Assembly (NCBI RefSeq): GCF_030272615.1
Contig: NC_081409.1
Coordinates: 20,030,260-20,094,259, forward strand
Direction of reading: 5' to 3'
From: Cryptomeria japonica
Lineage: Eukaryota > Streptophyta > Pinopsida > Cupressales > Cupressaceae
DNA length: 64,000 bases
Of the stretch, positions 23,069 to 35,030 are shown in pieces. The notes beneath the pieces were generated by a model. That model had not been told where the DNA came from, did no database searches, and saw only the letters and a program-made list of their open reading frames with translations. A program made the translations under genes and the position numbers. Within the stretch, counting starts at the first letter, position 1. Each line of letters opens with the position of its first letter.

Positions 23069-23077
23069 AATACCTTT

Positions 23078-24516
23078 TGTAGTCACATAAATCTGTCCAT
23101 TTTAATTAAATGAATATTTGCTATTTATTTGGTTAAAAATCCACTAGCCATCAGTTAATTCAATTAAATATTTAATTAATTCATCTTCAAATATTCTCCT
23201 ATTAATGAAATAAATTATTGAATTTATTTTAATTAATTCATTATACCAAATTCACAAATCAATTAAATGAATAAATTATATTTATTTCATTTAAATCCCC
23301 TATTCTTCTTTTAAATAAATAAAATAAAATATTTATTTAAATCATTTATCCCCCCCACTTGCATTTTCCTACAAATGCAACTTGCACACATTTATTGAAA
23401 TAAATAAATTTTTATTTTAATAAAAATCCTATTTTCCCTCACCCACCAAATCCACTTGCATTCCTAAACCCCTTTCTAGATTCTTCTAACCCCTTCCTAA
23501 TTAACCTAATCCATCCCCTAATTATTGTCACATTCCTAAGCAACTTTAAGTCACTTCTCAAAGACTTCAAAGTCTTTGAAAAGCATTTAATGCTTTCTGT
23601 GTTCAACAATTTAACCTCCAAAGTCTTCCAAAACCACTAATGGCTCTTACATGACCATTAATGGCTCTTACATAACCATTTATGGTTATTTAAACTTGCA
23701 CTCATGTGTCTCCTCAAGCATTTATTGCTTTGACCATGGTTATCCCTTTTGCCTTTGCACAAGAGTTTATACATTAGATAAAAGCTTTATTCTTTGAATA
23801 AAGAATTTATCCATTCAACTAACCTTGACCTTAACTTCCAAATTAACCTTCACGTCATGTCAAACATTTAATGCTTATTCCCTCTCCTCTCAACCTATCT
23901 CACATTGACACATGTCATCTTGGGATCGGGTTGAAAGCCCCCACATGGATCTCAAATCATTCAATCTTGACCCTTGTTGAGATTACTCAATCTCAACCAT
24001 CCATTGCTCCTTTTTTCCTATAAATAGAGCCCATTTTTTCATAATCCAGATCCTGAAAAACTTGTATGCATTTAACCTATAGTGAATTTTAGAGAGCATT
24101 TAGCATAAATAACTCGTATATTGTCATCTTGAACTAAAATAATTCTTAGTTCTTTTTCATAATATGTTTTATTAGTTTGTTTTACACTTGCATAGCATAA
24201 GCTTGAGATCATTTACAATCTTGAATCTCCATAAGCATCCATAGTGCAAAAAGCTACTGAGAGCTACACTATTTTGGAACTTGGAGAGGAGAGGAACAAA
24301 GAAGGAGAAACTACCAGCATGGTAGAGAGCATTTGGAGGAGCTTAGTTGCTTTTTGTAGATTCTTTAAGCTTTCTTTTTGCTTAGTAGTGTCTTTCTTGA
24401 TATGCTTGCTTAGGATAGTTTTTAATTTATGATTTTCTAACATCTAACAATCGACTCTTATTGTTTCTTGTTCAAGTGTTTGTTTATCCTAACCTTGTCC
24501 TTTTTGTAGAGCATCA
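23078..24516 (+). repeat. 5' LTR of A (1,439 bp)
   Basis: Starts TGTAGTCACA and ends GAGCATCA. The first 270 bp hold six AT-rich imperfect palindromes, then a C-rich half, a TATA box and an R/U5 part. The start resembles that of the LTRs of B (TGTAGACACT). It matches the solo LTR at 12,077-13,507 along its full length in inverted orientation. Confidence 0.85.
24019..24027 (+). promoter_or_regulatory. TATA box in the 5' LTR of A
   Basis: TATAAATAG followed by AGCCC, about 940 bp into the LTR, identical in the solo LTR. It is the probable core promoter for the sense transcript of A. Confidence 0.6.
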
Positions 24517-24537
24517 TTTGGTGAACCCGATGTGAAT
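24517..24537 (+). promoter_or_regulatory. Primer binding site region of A
   Basis: Two bases after the LTR comes TGGTGAACCCGATGTG, which aligns with the PBS of B (TGGCACGCCCGGTGGG). It begins TGG, complementary to a tRNA CCA end. The tRNA was not identified. Confidence 0.55.
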
Positions 24538-24599
24538 CACAAACACTTAAAAACTTTTTTAAAAAAACCGACTAACATGTTTGAATGTTGAAATTGTCA

Positions 24600-24900
24600 C
24601 ACAGGTCACGCTTTAGCGCTTTTGCTCGCATTGTAGGGCTATTGCAACTTGCTATTCTAGCGCTATTGTTTTTACAATAGCACTATTGTCTCAAGTTTGG
24701 CGCTATTGTGCTGGTTTTAGCACTTTTGTGCTTATTTCAGCGCTTTTGATTTTGTTCTAGCGCTTTTGTATTCATAGTCAAAGTCTTCTTTTAAGCACTT
24801 TTGTTTCTGTAAAAACATGTTTTTGGTTAACTAGTGCTTTTGGTTTCACACAGACTAGCACTATTGTGACAGAACATTGTAAGGAAGGCCTTGTAACTAA
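24600..24900 (+). repeat. Leader motif array of A (AGCRCTWTTGT)
   Basis: About eleven degenerate copies of AGC(G/A)CT(A/T)TTGT at irregular spacing of roughly 15-45 bp, for example AGCGCTTTTG, AGCGCTATTGT, AGCACTATTGT and AGCACTTTTGT. The same motif occurs about fourteen times in inverted orientation at 63,632-63,960. Confidence 0.8.
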
Positions 24901-25011
24901 AAATTTGATTTATTTTAGGCTTGTGGAAGCCCCCCGTAGGTGTGGATTTTACTAATTGTTTGCTTTTTGTGTAGGTCTAAAATTCACTTCCTTAAAATCA
25001 AAATTTTACAT

Positions 25012-25245
25012 TTTGGTGCTCTAAAAATTGAACAAAACAAATTTACTTCTTTGCAAGTTAGGATCATTTGCATTTGGTGTTTTAAAAATTGAACAAAACA
25101 AATTTTCTTTCTTGCAAGTTAGGATCATTTGCATTTGGTGCTCTAAAAATTGGACAAAACAAATTTAATTCCTTGCAAGTTAGGTTCATTTTATTTTGGT
25201 GCTTAAAACAAGACAAGACAAATTTCTTTTTTGAATCAAACTAAA
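25012..25245 (+). repeat. Tandem repeat of about 64 bp in the leader of A
   Basis: Three to four units, each with TTTGGTG, TAAAAATTGAACAAAACAA and CTTGCAAGTTAGG at a spacing of about 64 bp. The last unit is diverged. Confidence 0.75.
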
Positions 25246-27344
25246 ATTTACAATCCACACTTCAAATTTTGGTGCAAATAAAAATCACAATCAACTTGTC
25301 TCAAATTTGCAAAAGCTATTTACTTCAAGCAAACGTGTTTTTTATTAAGTTGACTAGGATTTTATTTTCCTAGTTACTTAAACATATTGTCTTTGAAGAT
25401 AAAAAGAACATCATGGTTGTTCGAGCAACATCTCCAAGTTAGATAGAAAATCATTGCAATGACAAATTAAGAAAAAAAAAAAAACAAGTGTTTTTCGTGA
25501 TTGACACACTTGTGCAAAAGAGTTGGTCGAGTGGTCCTACTTCTAACACACACTATCCTCTCCCTTGGCTTTCGTGATCCTAGGTGCAAGAGAAAAGTGT
25601 TAGTAACACTCAAATTTTTATCTTTTTAAGAGAGGCCTGCCAAGAGACACATCACTCTTGGGAACGACCTCGTGCGGTAAATCCTTCGAGCCGCTATAGA
25701 AATCATGTGAGAGCGAAAGTTGTAGCCTTGGGCATAGCTATTCCTACAGTGTAACTTGCTGAAAGGATAAATGGGCCCCACCACAAGTTACAAGGCTCTT
25801 AAGTGAGTCACTACAGAATGAACTTATGTCCAAAGACATCAAAAATGACTAAACACCTTTAAGTAGTAGCCCACCCATTCTATTGATTGAGGATATTTGT
25901 GATATAATTCAGTGCAAGAGCATAGATGGTTTTGCTCCCAAGATAATCACCATACATATTTCCTTGAGTAGAAACATAGCTTTTTGAAAAGTCACTTGTG
26001 GCTTGATAAAAGTGGTGACTCCCCCATCATAGGGATCATCTATTTGTTATGCTCGTGCAAGACTTAGTATATCACATCCTTACCTGCCACAATAGGATTC
26101 ATAAGGTATGTAGTACCAAAGTCGAAGAAATATCAAAATGTGGGTTGAATTTATCGCAACTAGCCATTTGACCTTAGGGATAAAAAGTGTTTGAAGTGTT
26201 TTCATTATAGTCAAGACCAAGTGCAAATTGAGCCGACTTCAGGCTTTGGAAAGAAAAACACCTAAAATACACTTAAAGGAAAGGGTCATAAAAAGTCCAA
26301 AAATTGGGTTGATCTAGACCCATACACATTTGTGCCTTTAAGACAATATTCTTGTGTTTGTGTGCTTGCTTTGTTTTTCTTGTCAAAGAAACATCATAAA
26401 ATCCAAAAATCAAAACAAGTATTCATCCAACCAAACATTTTTCAAACAACCAAAAAGATCAAAAGCAAAAGAAAAGTATCAAACTTTATGACCATTCTTC
26501 ACATCTTGAGAAAGAAGAATCTTCATCAAAACATCAACTTGAAAAGAAGACCATTGAGCTCAAAGGCTTTGATCAAAAGGCAGAAATTCTTCTATCTAAA
26601 TAGACAAATCTTTGTCTCTCATAGAGATTTTCTATGTCACATGCATCTATACCTTCAAGGAAAATCAAACGAATTTGATCCAGAGTCATTGAACCACAGA
26701 GCTTTTATGCAATATAGAGCTTTGAGTTATCACAAAAACCAAGGAGGCAAGATCAATCCCAACTTCTTTCTAGACATTTGTATCACATACAACGTAGCTC
26801 GAGAAATGCCACCAAGACCCGAAAGGGAAGAGGTAGAATTTGTCCCATATGTGACACGGAGCTTTTATTGAAGTTACACATTTCATCCATTATCTCATTC
26901 ACACATCATCACTTCATTATCAATCCGTTTCAACTCTCAAAACATTAAGAGGTTCTTGTCCTAAGTTCTCTTTTGGATATTGATTGAATCAACACAACAA
27001 ATCACTTTTTAGATTGTTTCTACATCTAGGATAAGCTTATCCTAAGAGACATATCTATGCAGATTAAAACTAGTTTATGAGTGAATCCTCTCATTACTAG
27101 GTAGTTAAGTTTGTAACACATCTCAGATTTCTCTACACCTTATCACATCAAACCTTATCAAAACATAACAAGCAATTCAAGAAAGAATTTTGGTCACATC
27201 TACCTTTAAAGTGCTAGAGATCCACATGCAAAACAATTCACCAAACATCAATCTTTCATTTCATCAACAACTCATCATCATTTTCACCCAACTTCAACAA
27301 AAACTTATAAACAAAATTGCTCATACCCGATCATAGTCAAGGCA
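25246..27344. other. Remaining leader of A
   Basis: Long untranslated leader between the repeats and gag, as in B. No domain is recognisable. It contains one open stretch, listed separately (26,332-26,871). The part around 25,620-25,800 is less AT-rich than the rest. Confidence 0.45.
26332..26871 (+). CDS. Hypothetical 179-codon reading frame in the leader of A
   Basis: An open plus-strand frame of 179 codons upstream of gag. The product is basic, Lys/Phe/His-rich in its first half, and ends in an acidic segment (ERPEREEVEFV-like). No match in the leader of B is visible. Ogre elements are known to carry an extra frame upstream of gag, but nothing here ties this frame to that protein. Chance openness in a decayed leader is as likely. 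Confidence 0.2.
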   Translation: MPLRQYSCVCVLALFFLSKKHHKIQKSKQVFIQPNIFQTTKKIKSKRKVSNFMTILHILRKKNLHQNINLKRRPLSSKALIKRQKFFYLNRQIFVSHRDFLCHMHLYLQGKSNEFDPESLNHRAFMQYRALSYHKNQGGKINPNFFLDICITYNVAREMPPRPEREEVEFVPYVTRSFY

Positions 27345-29150
27345 ACAAGAAATAGAAATTGAAGAAGAAGAGGAGGAAAATATCAATGAATTTCAAGAAG
27401 CACTTGGAGGAAATGCTAATGATGAAAACCCAAGTACTCCTACTCCTGCAACAATAGAAAGGGCTCAACACAACCCTCTCTTTAACAGACTTTTGGACGA
27501 AATACTCAAGAGCAATGCGGATGCTCACTTTTTAAAACTTGCTCAAGAAGGAGCCAAACTCCCCTCTGACTTTGATCTTGCATAACTAAGACAAGCATCA
27601 GAATGACAAAGTCACCATGAAGAAGAAAGAGGTAGAGATCCCATCAGATATAACATTCCTCGAGGTAACCCACCACCTCCTCCTCCAAATGAAATAGAAA
27701 TGTTGTGGCAACAAGTCAAAAATCTCGCCCAACAACTTTATAGTGGTGTAAAAACCAATCAATTTTCACTCAATGACATTTGTCCCTATCCCTTTGATAG
27801 GAATCTCTATATGCCACCTTTTCCTCAAGGGTTCGAAACACCCAAGTTTGAAAAATAGAGAGGAAAAGGAGATCCTTGTGATCATGTCAGATGATTCCCT
27901 TCAGCTTGCCTCGAAGTGGCATACGAGGATACATACCTAATGCGCCTTTTTCCCCAAAGCTTGGGAGGAACAACCACATCATGGTTTTCCCGATTATCAG
28001 GTGGCATTAGGGCATTTGAAGAGTTAGTCTAGAAATTCTTGGCACATTACTCTCATAACATTGAATGTGACATCACCATGGATGATCTATGTAATACTAA
28101 ACAAAAACTAGGTGAACTATTCTCAGTATTCCTGCAATGATGGCGTCAAATGTCTAGCAGACATTCTCTTCAGTTACCTGAACAAGAACTAGTGGAAATA
28201 TTTATTTCCAACTTAAACGAAGAAATGGAATTTCACCTGGATGTCAAAGACATAGACTCTTTCAATGACATGATCACCAAAGGTTTAAAATGTGAGCGGG
28301 CTCTCATCAAGAAAGGACTTATCAAAATCTATAATGAACCAAAGGATGGTCCTTGCCCATGCTTCATTAGTGACAAGCCAAGCTTCTAGAACAAAAACAA
28401 AAATGTCATCAATGATGGGGTTGTCGATGCCAGAACTATCAAAAGTGCACAACCTGTAGTTCGATTTGCAGGACAAAATCCTCCACCTCAGACTAACATA
28501 GTTGCTCCTCCAAATCAAAGCTACATCACATCTCATGATGAACCCAGACCTCGTCAACAAAAACAAAAGCGAACATACACTCCCCTAGGGGAACCCATCA
28601 AAATAGTGTTGCGACAACTAGTTTCTCAAAATCAGGTAACCCTACCTAAAACATCAAACTATGAACCTCAAATCAAACCTACATGATGGAGGGATACTGA
28701 ACATTGTGATTTCCATCAAGGGAGAGGACACAAGACAAGCAATTGTCAAAGATTGAAAGATCTTATTCAGGATCTTATTGACCAAGGTGAAATTGAAATT
28801 GAAGGACATGACCCAAAAACAACAAACAATGATCATCTGATGTTCAAAAATCCACTTCCATCACAAGATCAAAGGGGTCCTTCCACTTCCAAGAGAGGTA
28901 CTGATATCACTGATTATACGCAAGCTGTATATAATTACACTGTAAATCACCTATATGATGCCAATGAACAAATTGAAACTATAACCATCAAAAATCCCAG
29001 CTCCACTTGCAATGTTGTTACACGTCGCAGCAAGATTACCATAAAAGCAGCTCCACAAGGCACCACCTCCATACCAAAGCAGTACAATCTTGTGGATCAA
29101 GCTCTCCAAGATTGCACTGATATCCATTTTAGAGCTATTGCGCCTATCTC
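27345..29150 (+). pseudogene. Gag of A
   Basis: Collinear with the Gag of B. N-terminal acidic stretch (EIEEEEEENINEF), the conserved PFDRNLYMPPFPQGF and YLMRLFPQSLGGTTTSWFS capsid motifs, DDLCNTKQKLGELFSVFLQ and the knuckle CDFHQGRGHKTSNC (about 28,705-28,746). In-frame stops are frequent (for example 27,583, 27,604, 27,856, 27,892, 28,030, 28,138, 28,387, 28,684) and several fit CGA or CAA to stop or TGG to TGA transitions when compared with B. A frameshift near 29,110-29,150 separates it from the protease. Confidence 0.8.
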
Positions 29151-29980
29151 CATCTCATAAAACAATCTTGGATCAAGCTCTCCAAGAGGCGTCAATCCCT
29201 GTTAACTTGAATACAGATCAGTTCCAAGCCATGGTTGTAAGTCTAAGATCATCCCCTTGTCTCACTTTTTCTGAAAGTGACAACTCTTCCTTCCAGCAAA
29301 CTCATAACACTTTGCTACACATTGAAGGATTTATCAACTAGCATAGGATCAAGTGAGTCTTGATCGATAATGGAGTAGGCCTAAATATTTGCACACTACA
29401 ATTGGTCACAACTTTGGGATATGCCATTGAATCCATGGATCCTCGCAAGAAGATCACAATCAAAGCTTATGATGATGCAGAGCATTCATCCAAAGGAGCT
29501 GTTGTACTACCAATTCAAGTGGGCCTTGTAGTAAAGCACATCGTATGCCAAGTTTTGAACCTTCCTCTTCCATACAATCTATTGTTAGGAAGACCTTGGA
29601 TACATGCCATGCAAGCCGTTCCATCCACCTACCATTAGTGTATCAAGTTCCCACATAATGGTATAGAGATCACAATTCTGGGTGATGCAAATCCCTTTGC
29701 ATATTCTCATAATATCAGTCATCAACCAGAGATTACCATTCCCAACAATAGAGAAGCCATCTCCTCCACATCATATGTAAGTCCAGCCTCTCTTGTCAGT
29801 TTGAACATCACTATACCCAAGCAAGAAAAGCTTAAGATGAAAATAGTAGAGGAAGGTCCTGGGGAATACAATTTGAGTCAACTCTATTGTGTGGGACAAA
29901 TTCCCACTTCTCCTAGAACACATGGCAAACTGTAGCAGTTACTTCAGCAACCACTAATCACGCTAGCATGTGCTTTGACG
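29151..29980 (+). pseudogene. Protease of A
   Basis: Aligns with the B protease. VLIDNGVGLNIC replaces the B motif VLIDGGAGLNIC, so the flap residues around the catalytic Asp are altered. TIKAYDDAEHSSKGAVVLP and YNLLLGRPWIHAMQAVPSTYH follow, as in B. Stops at about 29,339, 29,354 and 29,636 interrupt it. Confidence 0.75.
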
Positions 29981-31360
29981 GCTTTCATCCTTGGGAAGAG
30001 TCAAGAAGAAGAAACTAAAGATGAGGACTTAGCGGAATGGATCTATAAAGATCCCATCACCACTGATATTCCACAAGCTACACTTCCCATGGATCAATAT
30101 GGCAAAGGCCTCCTCAATATGAAAAGAATGGGTTATGATGGTCAGAGTGCTTTGGGACCTTGCAAACAAGGAAGACATGAACCACTATTGCCAGAATTAA
30201 AGCCCAAGGATAATATAGGCCTAGGCTTTGAAAAGGAGATCTTTCCTAAGCTCAGATTCAAAGGAAAACCCAGCAAACCACTATATCAGCCTATTGCAAA
30301 GATGACACCTTTTATTATCAAAGCAGCATCAAACACCAACACAACTCCCCCACTGATGCTCAAAATCCCAACACAACCATCTACAATGCCAATCATCCCA
30401 CCAATCAAACCAATGATCCCATCAGCAGTAGCAATAACATCAAAAGCACCATTAGTAGCAGCGACTATATTAGAACCCATAGCAGTATCTACAACAATAG
30501 TGGTTCCAGCAGAAGTAGCAGAGTCAACATTACCAATGCTCCCCATATCAGATTCATTGATCCCCATAAACCTTCTTGCAACACCGATCATTTCATCTAC
30601 AAAGGCACATCAACCGATCACACCCGCAGTGTTTAACACAAAGGACATCCTAGTCTGGTATAGTAATCGGATACTGGAAAGTGATTCAGAGACCGACTCA
30701 CATGAATGGGAATTTGATTCCATCTAGCTTAATACTTCATATGAGGAAGACACATCACTACCTCCACCTCACAAAGACATCCCTATTTATGGAGAAGCAC
30801 AGATAAAGACCTCTTGGGTTCCTAAGCTGGAAACTTCTTCCATAGACACTACGTCACATCATATGCCTGATTCTAAAAGGGAATGTACCATCAATGACCT
30901 TCACCACATTGTCTTAACCCTCACTGACACATCTAACAAACTTAACCTAATCGATGAAGTAATGCCCATTATCCATCCTAAACTCATTGAATGGAACCAC
31001 CCTAATCCCCCATGTCTTGACCATTTCCAAAATGATGAGGCACTCATTGACTTTTTGGAACTATGAGATAACACACCAAGTAGGGATCACAAAGCTGGAT
31101 TCACCATAGAACTTAATAGTGCAGCATACTTTGGGGTGGATGCCAAACCTTTCAATTACAAAAATATAACAATAAAACATGGATCTTCTAGTGAAAATCA
31201 CACCGTGGCACTATTTGATTCAACAAAAGTAAAAAGAAAGAGTGTATCCAACGATGAAAACCTCTTTGAGGGGTCTGAGGATGAAAGGTTTGACATCCTT
31301 CCCTGTAGCACACAATGGGAATGATCAATTATTCTCATCGAGGAAACAAAAGAATACAAC
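29981..31360 (+). pseudogene. G-patch-like motif and Pro/Thr-rich linker of A
   Basis: YGKGLLNMKRMGYDGQSALG (about 30,100-30,160) is a G-patch-like motif, an RNA-binding Gly-rich motif also found next to proteases of some retroelements; B has the equivalent. A low-complexity Pro/Thr/Ile/Ala-rich linker follows (about 30,300-30,640) that B lacks. The frame then carries conserved pre-RT sequence (DHKAGFTIELNSAAYFG). Confidence 0.6.
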
Positions 31361-32013
31361 GTGGGGACTCCTGAAATTCCTCACCACATACATCTGGCAT
31401 CTCTTCTATCTCCAAAGGAACAACCTAAATTTGTAGAGTTCTTTCAAAAGCGTCAAATCAACTTTGCATGGTCATATGCAGACATGCCTGTGCTTGATTT
31501 TGATTTAGTCATGCATCACCTCATAGTAACAGAAGGAGCCAAACCTGTCAAGAAAAAACTTCATAAGATGCATCCTCAGATAGCAGTATTAGTCAAAGCT
31601 GAACTCAAGAAACTTCTGGATGTTAGATTCATTAGACCCATTGATTATGCAGATTGGATATCTAATATTGTGCCTGTCGGCAAACCAAATGGGGGCATCT
31701 ATATTTGTACTGACTTCAGAGATCTAAATAAGGCATGTCCTAAGGATGACTTTCCCCTACCAAACATCGACATCATAGTGGACCTAACAGCAAGACATGC
31801 CATGCTTTCACTCATGGATGGATTTTCAGGATACAATCCGATAAAGATAGCAGCAGAGGATCAACATAAGACAACCTTCACATGTCCATGGGGCACATAC
31901 TGCTGGAATGTAATGCCTTTCAGTCTAAATAATGTAGGAGCGACCTATCAATAAGCAATGACCACCATCTTCCATGACATGATACATACTATGATGGAAG
32001 ATTATGTTGATGA
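31361..32013 (+). pseudogene. Reverse transcriptase of A, part 1
   Basis: RT fingers and palm up to the catalytic box: FIRPIDYADWISNIVPVGKP, ICTDFRDLNKACPKDDFPLP, MLSLMDGFSGYNPIKI and CPWGTYCWNVMPF. The frame reaches the YVDD codons at 32,003-32,013, where F is inserted within the codons for the two Asp residues. A stop near 31,952 also breaks it. The rest follows at 39,745. Confidence 0.85.
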
Positions 32014-33545
32014 TGTTGGCATTATGTGAACCTGTATGTGGACATAATAACATTGTATGTTGTCATTGATGTCAATATGTTGAAGAGGTGTGAACCGGCA
32101 TATGTGAGAATCAGTATAACACTGTGAACCGACATTTGTGCCAAAGTGAAGTAGTGTGCTTGTTCAAGGTGAACTAGCATATGGTTATGGGAACCGACAC
32201 ATGGAAGCGTTGTATGACTACCAGTTGGTAGTCTCAACTTTAGGGTTTTCGGTTGATGTGCTTCAAGCCTATATGGCTCAATAGGTGACATTATGTGATG
32301 AGTTAGCGTTGTAATGAAGAATGGATCATGTTGCCATGTCAGCCTTGTGCGCGTGAAGGACCTTACATGAAGGAGATTGTTCCTATTCACCTCGGGAATA
32401 AGCAAAGTTTGTAAAACGGTGATAACATGTGATGGGTTATCAACCACCATAAAATCGGTGAGAATGGATGATGGAGAATGTCTTGATATTGGATCAAGAC
32501 TATTGCAATTAAAGGAGTGTTACCAACGGTCAGGATTGAACCATTTGAATTCCTTAACCTAACAGGCTTAGAGTTTAGGGTTTATGCTACCGACCTATCT
32601 ATTTTCCTATAAGGTTGATGTTGTGTCTCTTTCTTAGGTTGTTGGCAAAAGGTTGTGTGTGAGTATCCAAGAGAAAGGATACGTGTTTCTTGCCAGACCA
32701 AAAGGAGAGAAGTGATACCTGCAGAGTGTAAGTGCAAAAGGAGAAGAGGAGCTTAAGTGGATCTGCATTGGCATTGAGTGTTGTTACCAGATCATAGTAA
32801 TACCTATTGATCTCTAACCACCTCAATAGTTGGAAAATCCCTTAACAGGGTAGCCTTAACCGACTTGCTGTAAATCCTTTAACAGGGTAACTCTAAGCTA
32901 CTGAGTTTGAAGTCCTTTAGCTATTGAGTTCTTGAAATCCTCTAACAAGGTAACCTTTAACAGGGTTTAACCATTAATTGGGTATTGTAGCCATCCCTTA
33001 ACTGAGTGATCTCTAAGAGGATCAGTTCCTAGCAGAACCTATTGTAATGTCTCTAACTAGACAAGGCTCCTAACAGAGCGGACTTCCAAAGAGTTCAAAC
33101 AACATCTTGTGGGTATTCATCCCCACTGTGGTTTTTCCTAGTTGCATTTCTACATGAAAAATATGTGTGTCATGTGTGATGTTTTTATCTTGTGATGCTT
33201 TGCTATTGTTTGTCAAACATATGATGGTTCTATGTTTTATGCCTATCAATAAAACATGTTGAACTAGCTGCTATTATGATCTGATGATAGATTACCTGTT
33301 TATGCATAAGGGTGAACTGGTAGTGTAGTCTCAAGTTGAGTGAAAGGCCAAATGAGTAACCGGTTAATGTTTGCCTCAGACATTCTTAGCTTTACCGGTT
33401 GCACTCTGTTTCAAACCGGTGTCACTATCTGCTAGTCTTCTGAAGTGTTTGTTGTCAAATCGGTTTAAGAGATTGTTTTGTATGTATTGATTCACCCCCC
33501 CTCTGAGTACCGGTTTGGTACTATTTGCTCATCATTGAGTTATAA
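32014..33545 (+). repeat. 5' LTR of F
   Basis: Starts TGTTGGCATTATG. Its end reads GAGTTATAA where the 3' LTR has GAGTTATCA, so the terminal CA has mutated. A block TTCACCCCCCCTCTGAGTAC lies about 50 bp before the end. Confidence 0.9.
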
Positions 33546-33547
33546 AT

Positions 33548-33558
33548 TGGTATCAGAG
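33548..33558 (+). promoter_or_regulatory. Primer binding site of F
   Basis: TGGTATCAGAG two bases after the LTR, complementary to the 3' end of initiator methionine tRNA, the usual primer of plant copia elements. Confidence 0.9.
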
Positions 33559-33616
33559 TGTCCTCCAGGTCCTCTTTGTTATAAGCTTAACCGCTTGAGG
33601 TAAAGATCCCAATCAA

Positions 33617-34560
33617 ATGATGAAGAGGGAAGGTCCAAAGTTTAACAGGGAAAGTTTTGATATATGGAAATATAGGATGAAGATATTCATCAGAAGCATG
33701 GGTGCTCAACACTGGAGCTGTGTTGAGAATGTCTATGTTGGCCCTACCAATACTCTCATTGATGACCAAAAGAGAGAGATACAAGAAAATGGGCAAGTCA
33801 TGGAAGCCCTTATTAGTAGTCTATCTGACATTGAGTTTATTGATGTTCAGGACAAGGTAAATCCCAAAGAGGTATGGGATGCTCTTGAAAATATCTATGG
33901 TGGTGATGAACATGTAAAATAGGCTAAGGAAGAAAGCTTGAGAGGGAAGTTTGAAGATATGCAGATGGTTGAAGGTGAGACCATTCAATAGTATGGAATA
34001 AGAATCAAAATCGTTGTTGGAGATATCAAGAGTGCAGGTGGTAAAATAGAAGACTCCACTGTGGGAAGAAAAGTCTTGAGATCCCTATTGCTGGTCTATG
34101 CAATAAGGGTTGCTACTATTCAAGAGCTGAGATCAATAGACAAGACTAAGGTATCCTTGGACTCCATCATAGCAAAGTTGACAGCCTATGAGCTAAATAT
34201 TTTTGATGGAAGTATTCAAAAGACTGAATTGGCTTTTAAAGCTTCTGTTATTCCATCCAGAAAAGGAAAAGAGGCTAGCACCAGTGGTGAACCAAGACAG
34301 AGCAGAGAAATGGGTGATGAGGAGATTCTGATGGCATTCGAAGCTCTCCTTGCTAGGAAGATTCCAAAAGGAACTAGTAAATACAAAGGTAAGCTACCTT
34401 TGAAATGCTTTTCTTGTAACCGGATTGGACATATTGCTATAAATTTTCCTAATGGCGATAACAAGGACAAATCGGAAAGGTTCAGGAAATTCAAAGGAGG
34501 AAACCGGAGAAACTATTTTGTGGCAGTTGATGAAGGTGTCATTATTGAAGAATCAGAGGA
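33617..34560 (+). pseudogene. Gag of F
   Basis: Starts at an ATG at 33,617, 59 bp after the PBS. Shows the copia Gag opening (FNRESFDIWKYRMKIFIRS), KEVWDALENIYGG and a zinc knuckle CFSCNRIGHIAIN at about 34,408-34,446 in which the last Cys of the CX2CX4HX4C motif is replaced by Phe. Stops at 33,920 and about 33,989. The frame continues into the protease. Confidence 0.85.
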
Positions 34561-35030
34561 TGAAGAAAACAAAGATATTGTGTTTGTGGCTGCCAAGGAA
34601 GAAGTGTTAGACAAGAAGGCTCTTGTCTCCTGGTTTGATAATTCCAATGAGTGGATCATTGATAGTGCTTGTTCTCACCATATGACTAGTGACCAGAGCA
34701 AGTTCCTATCCTTGGAGGAGTATGATGGTGGTGTGGTTTGTTTTGGCAATGATGCACCATGCATGGTCAAAGGCAGAGGGTCCATCTCTTTGAATGGAAA
34801 GAGTAGTGCTGACAATGTGTACTGGGTTGATGGTCTCAGACAAAACCTTCTGAGTGTTGCCCAGCTAAATGACAGTGGCGTCACTCCAGAATTCAAGAAG
34901 GGAGTTTGGAGAATCAAAGGAAAAGATGGTGAATTGGTGGCCACCGGCATGCAGACCAAAGGTAACCTATTTCATCTAAAAGCAAATATAAGTACATGTC
35001 TTATGGCTAAATTTGATGATAGCTAGATAT
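34561..35030 (+). pseudogene. Protease of F
   Basis: WIIDSACSHHMTSDQSKF at about 34,652-34,705 is the copia protease active site, here D-S-A in place of D-S-G, which is common in copia. GRGSISLNGKSSADNVYWV and LRQNLLSVAQLNDSG follow as in the family. Ends at a TAG (35,024-35,026) directly before the pre-integrase region. Confidence 0.85.

Larger units (their letters stand above)
18696..23077 (-). mobile_element. Element E: Ty1/copia-type non-autonomous element with tandem LTR copies
   Basis: Read on the minus strand: a primer-binding-like word TGGTATTAGAG (23,068-23,058) close to the left end of A, an internal region with one long unknown reading frame, a GGGGGAGAT polypurine tract (20,225-20,239) followed by an LTR starting TGTTGGCAT (20,224) and ending at 19,426, then a second LTR copy (19,425-18,696) ending CCTAACA. 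The PBS and the polypurine-to-TGTTGGCA junction are shared with the autonomous copia element F. No gag, integrase or RT sequence is present. Element A has inserted just beyond the PBS, so the 5' LTR of E should lie on the far side of A, outside the window. Confidence 0.65.
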
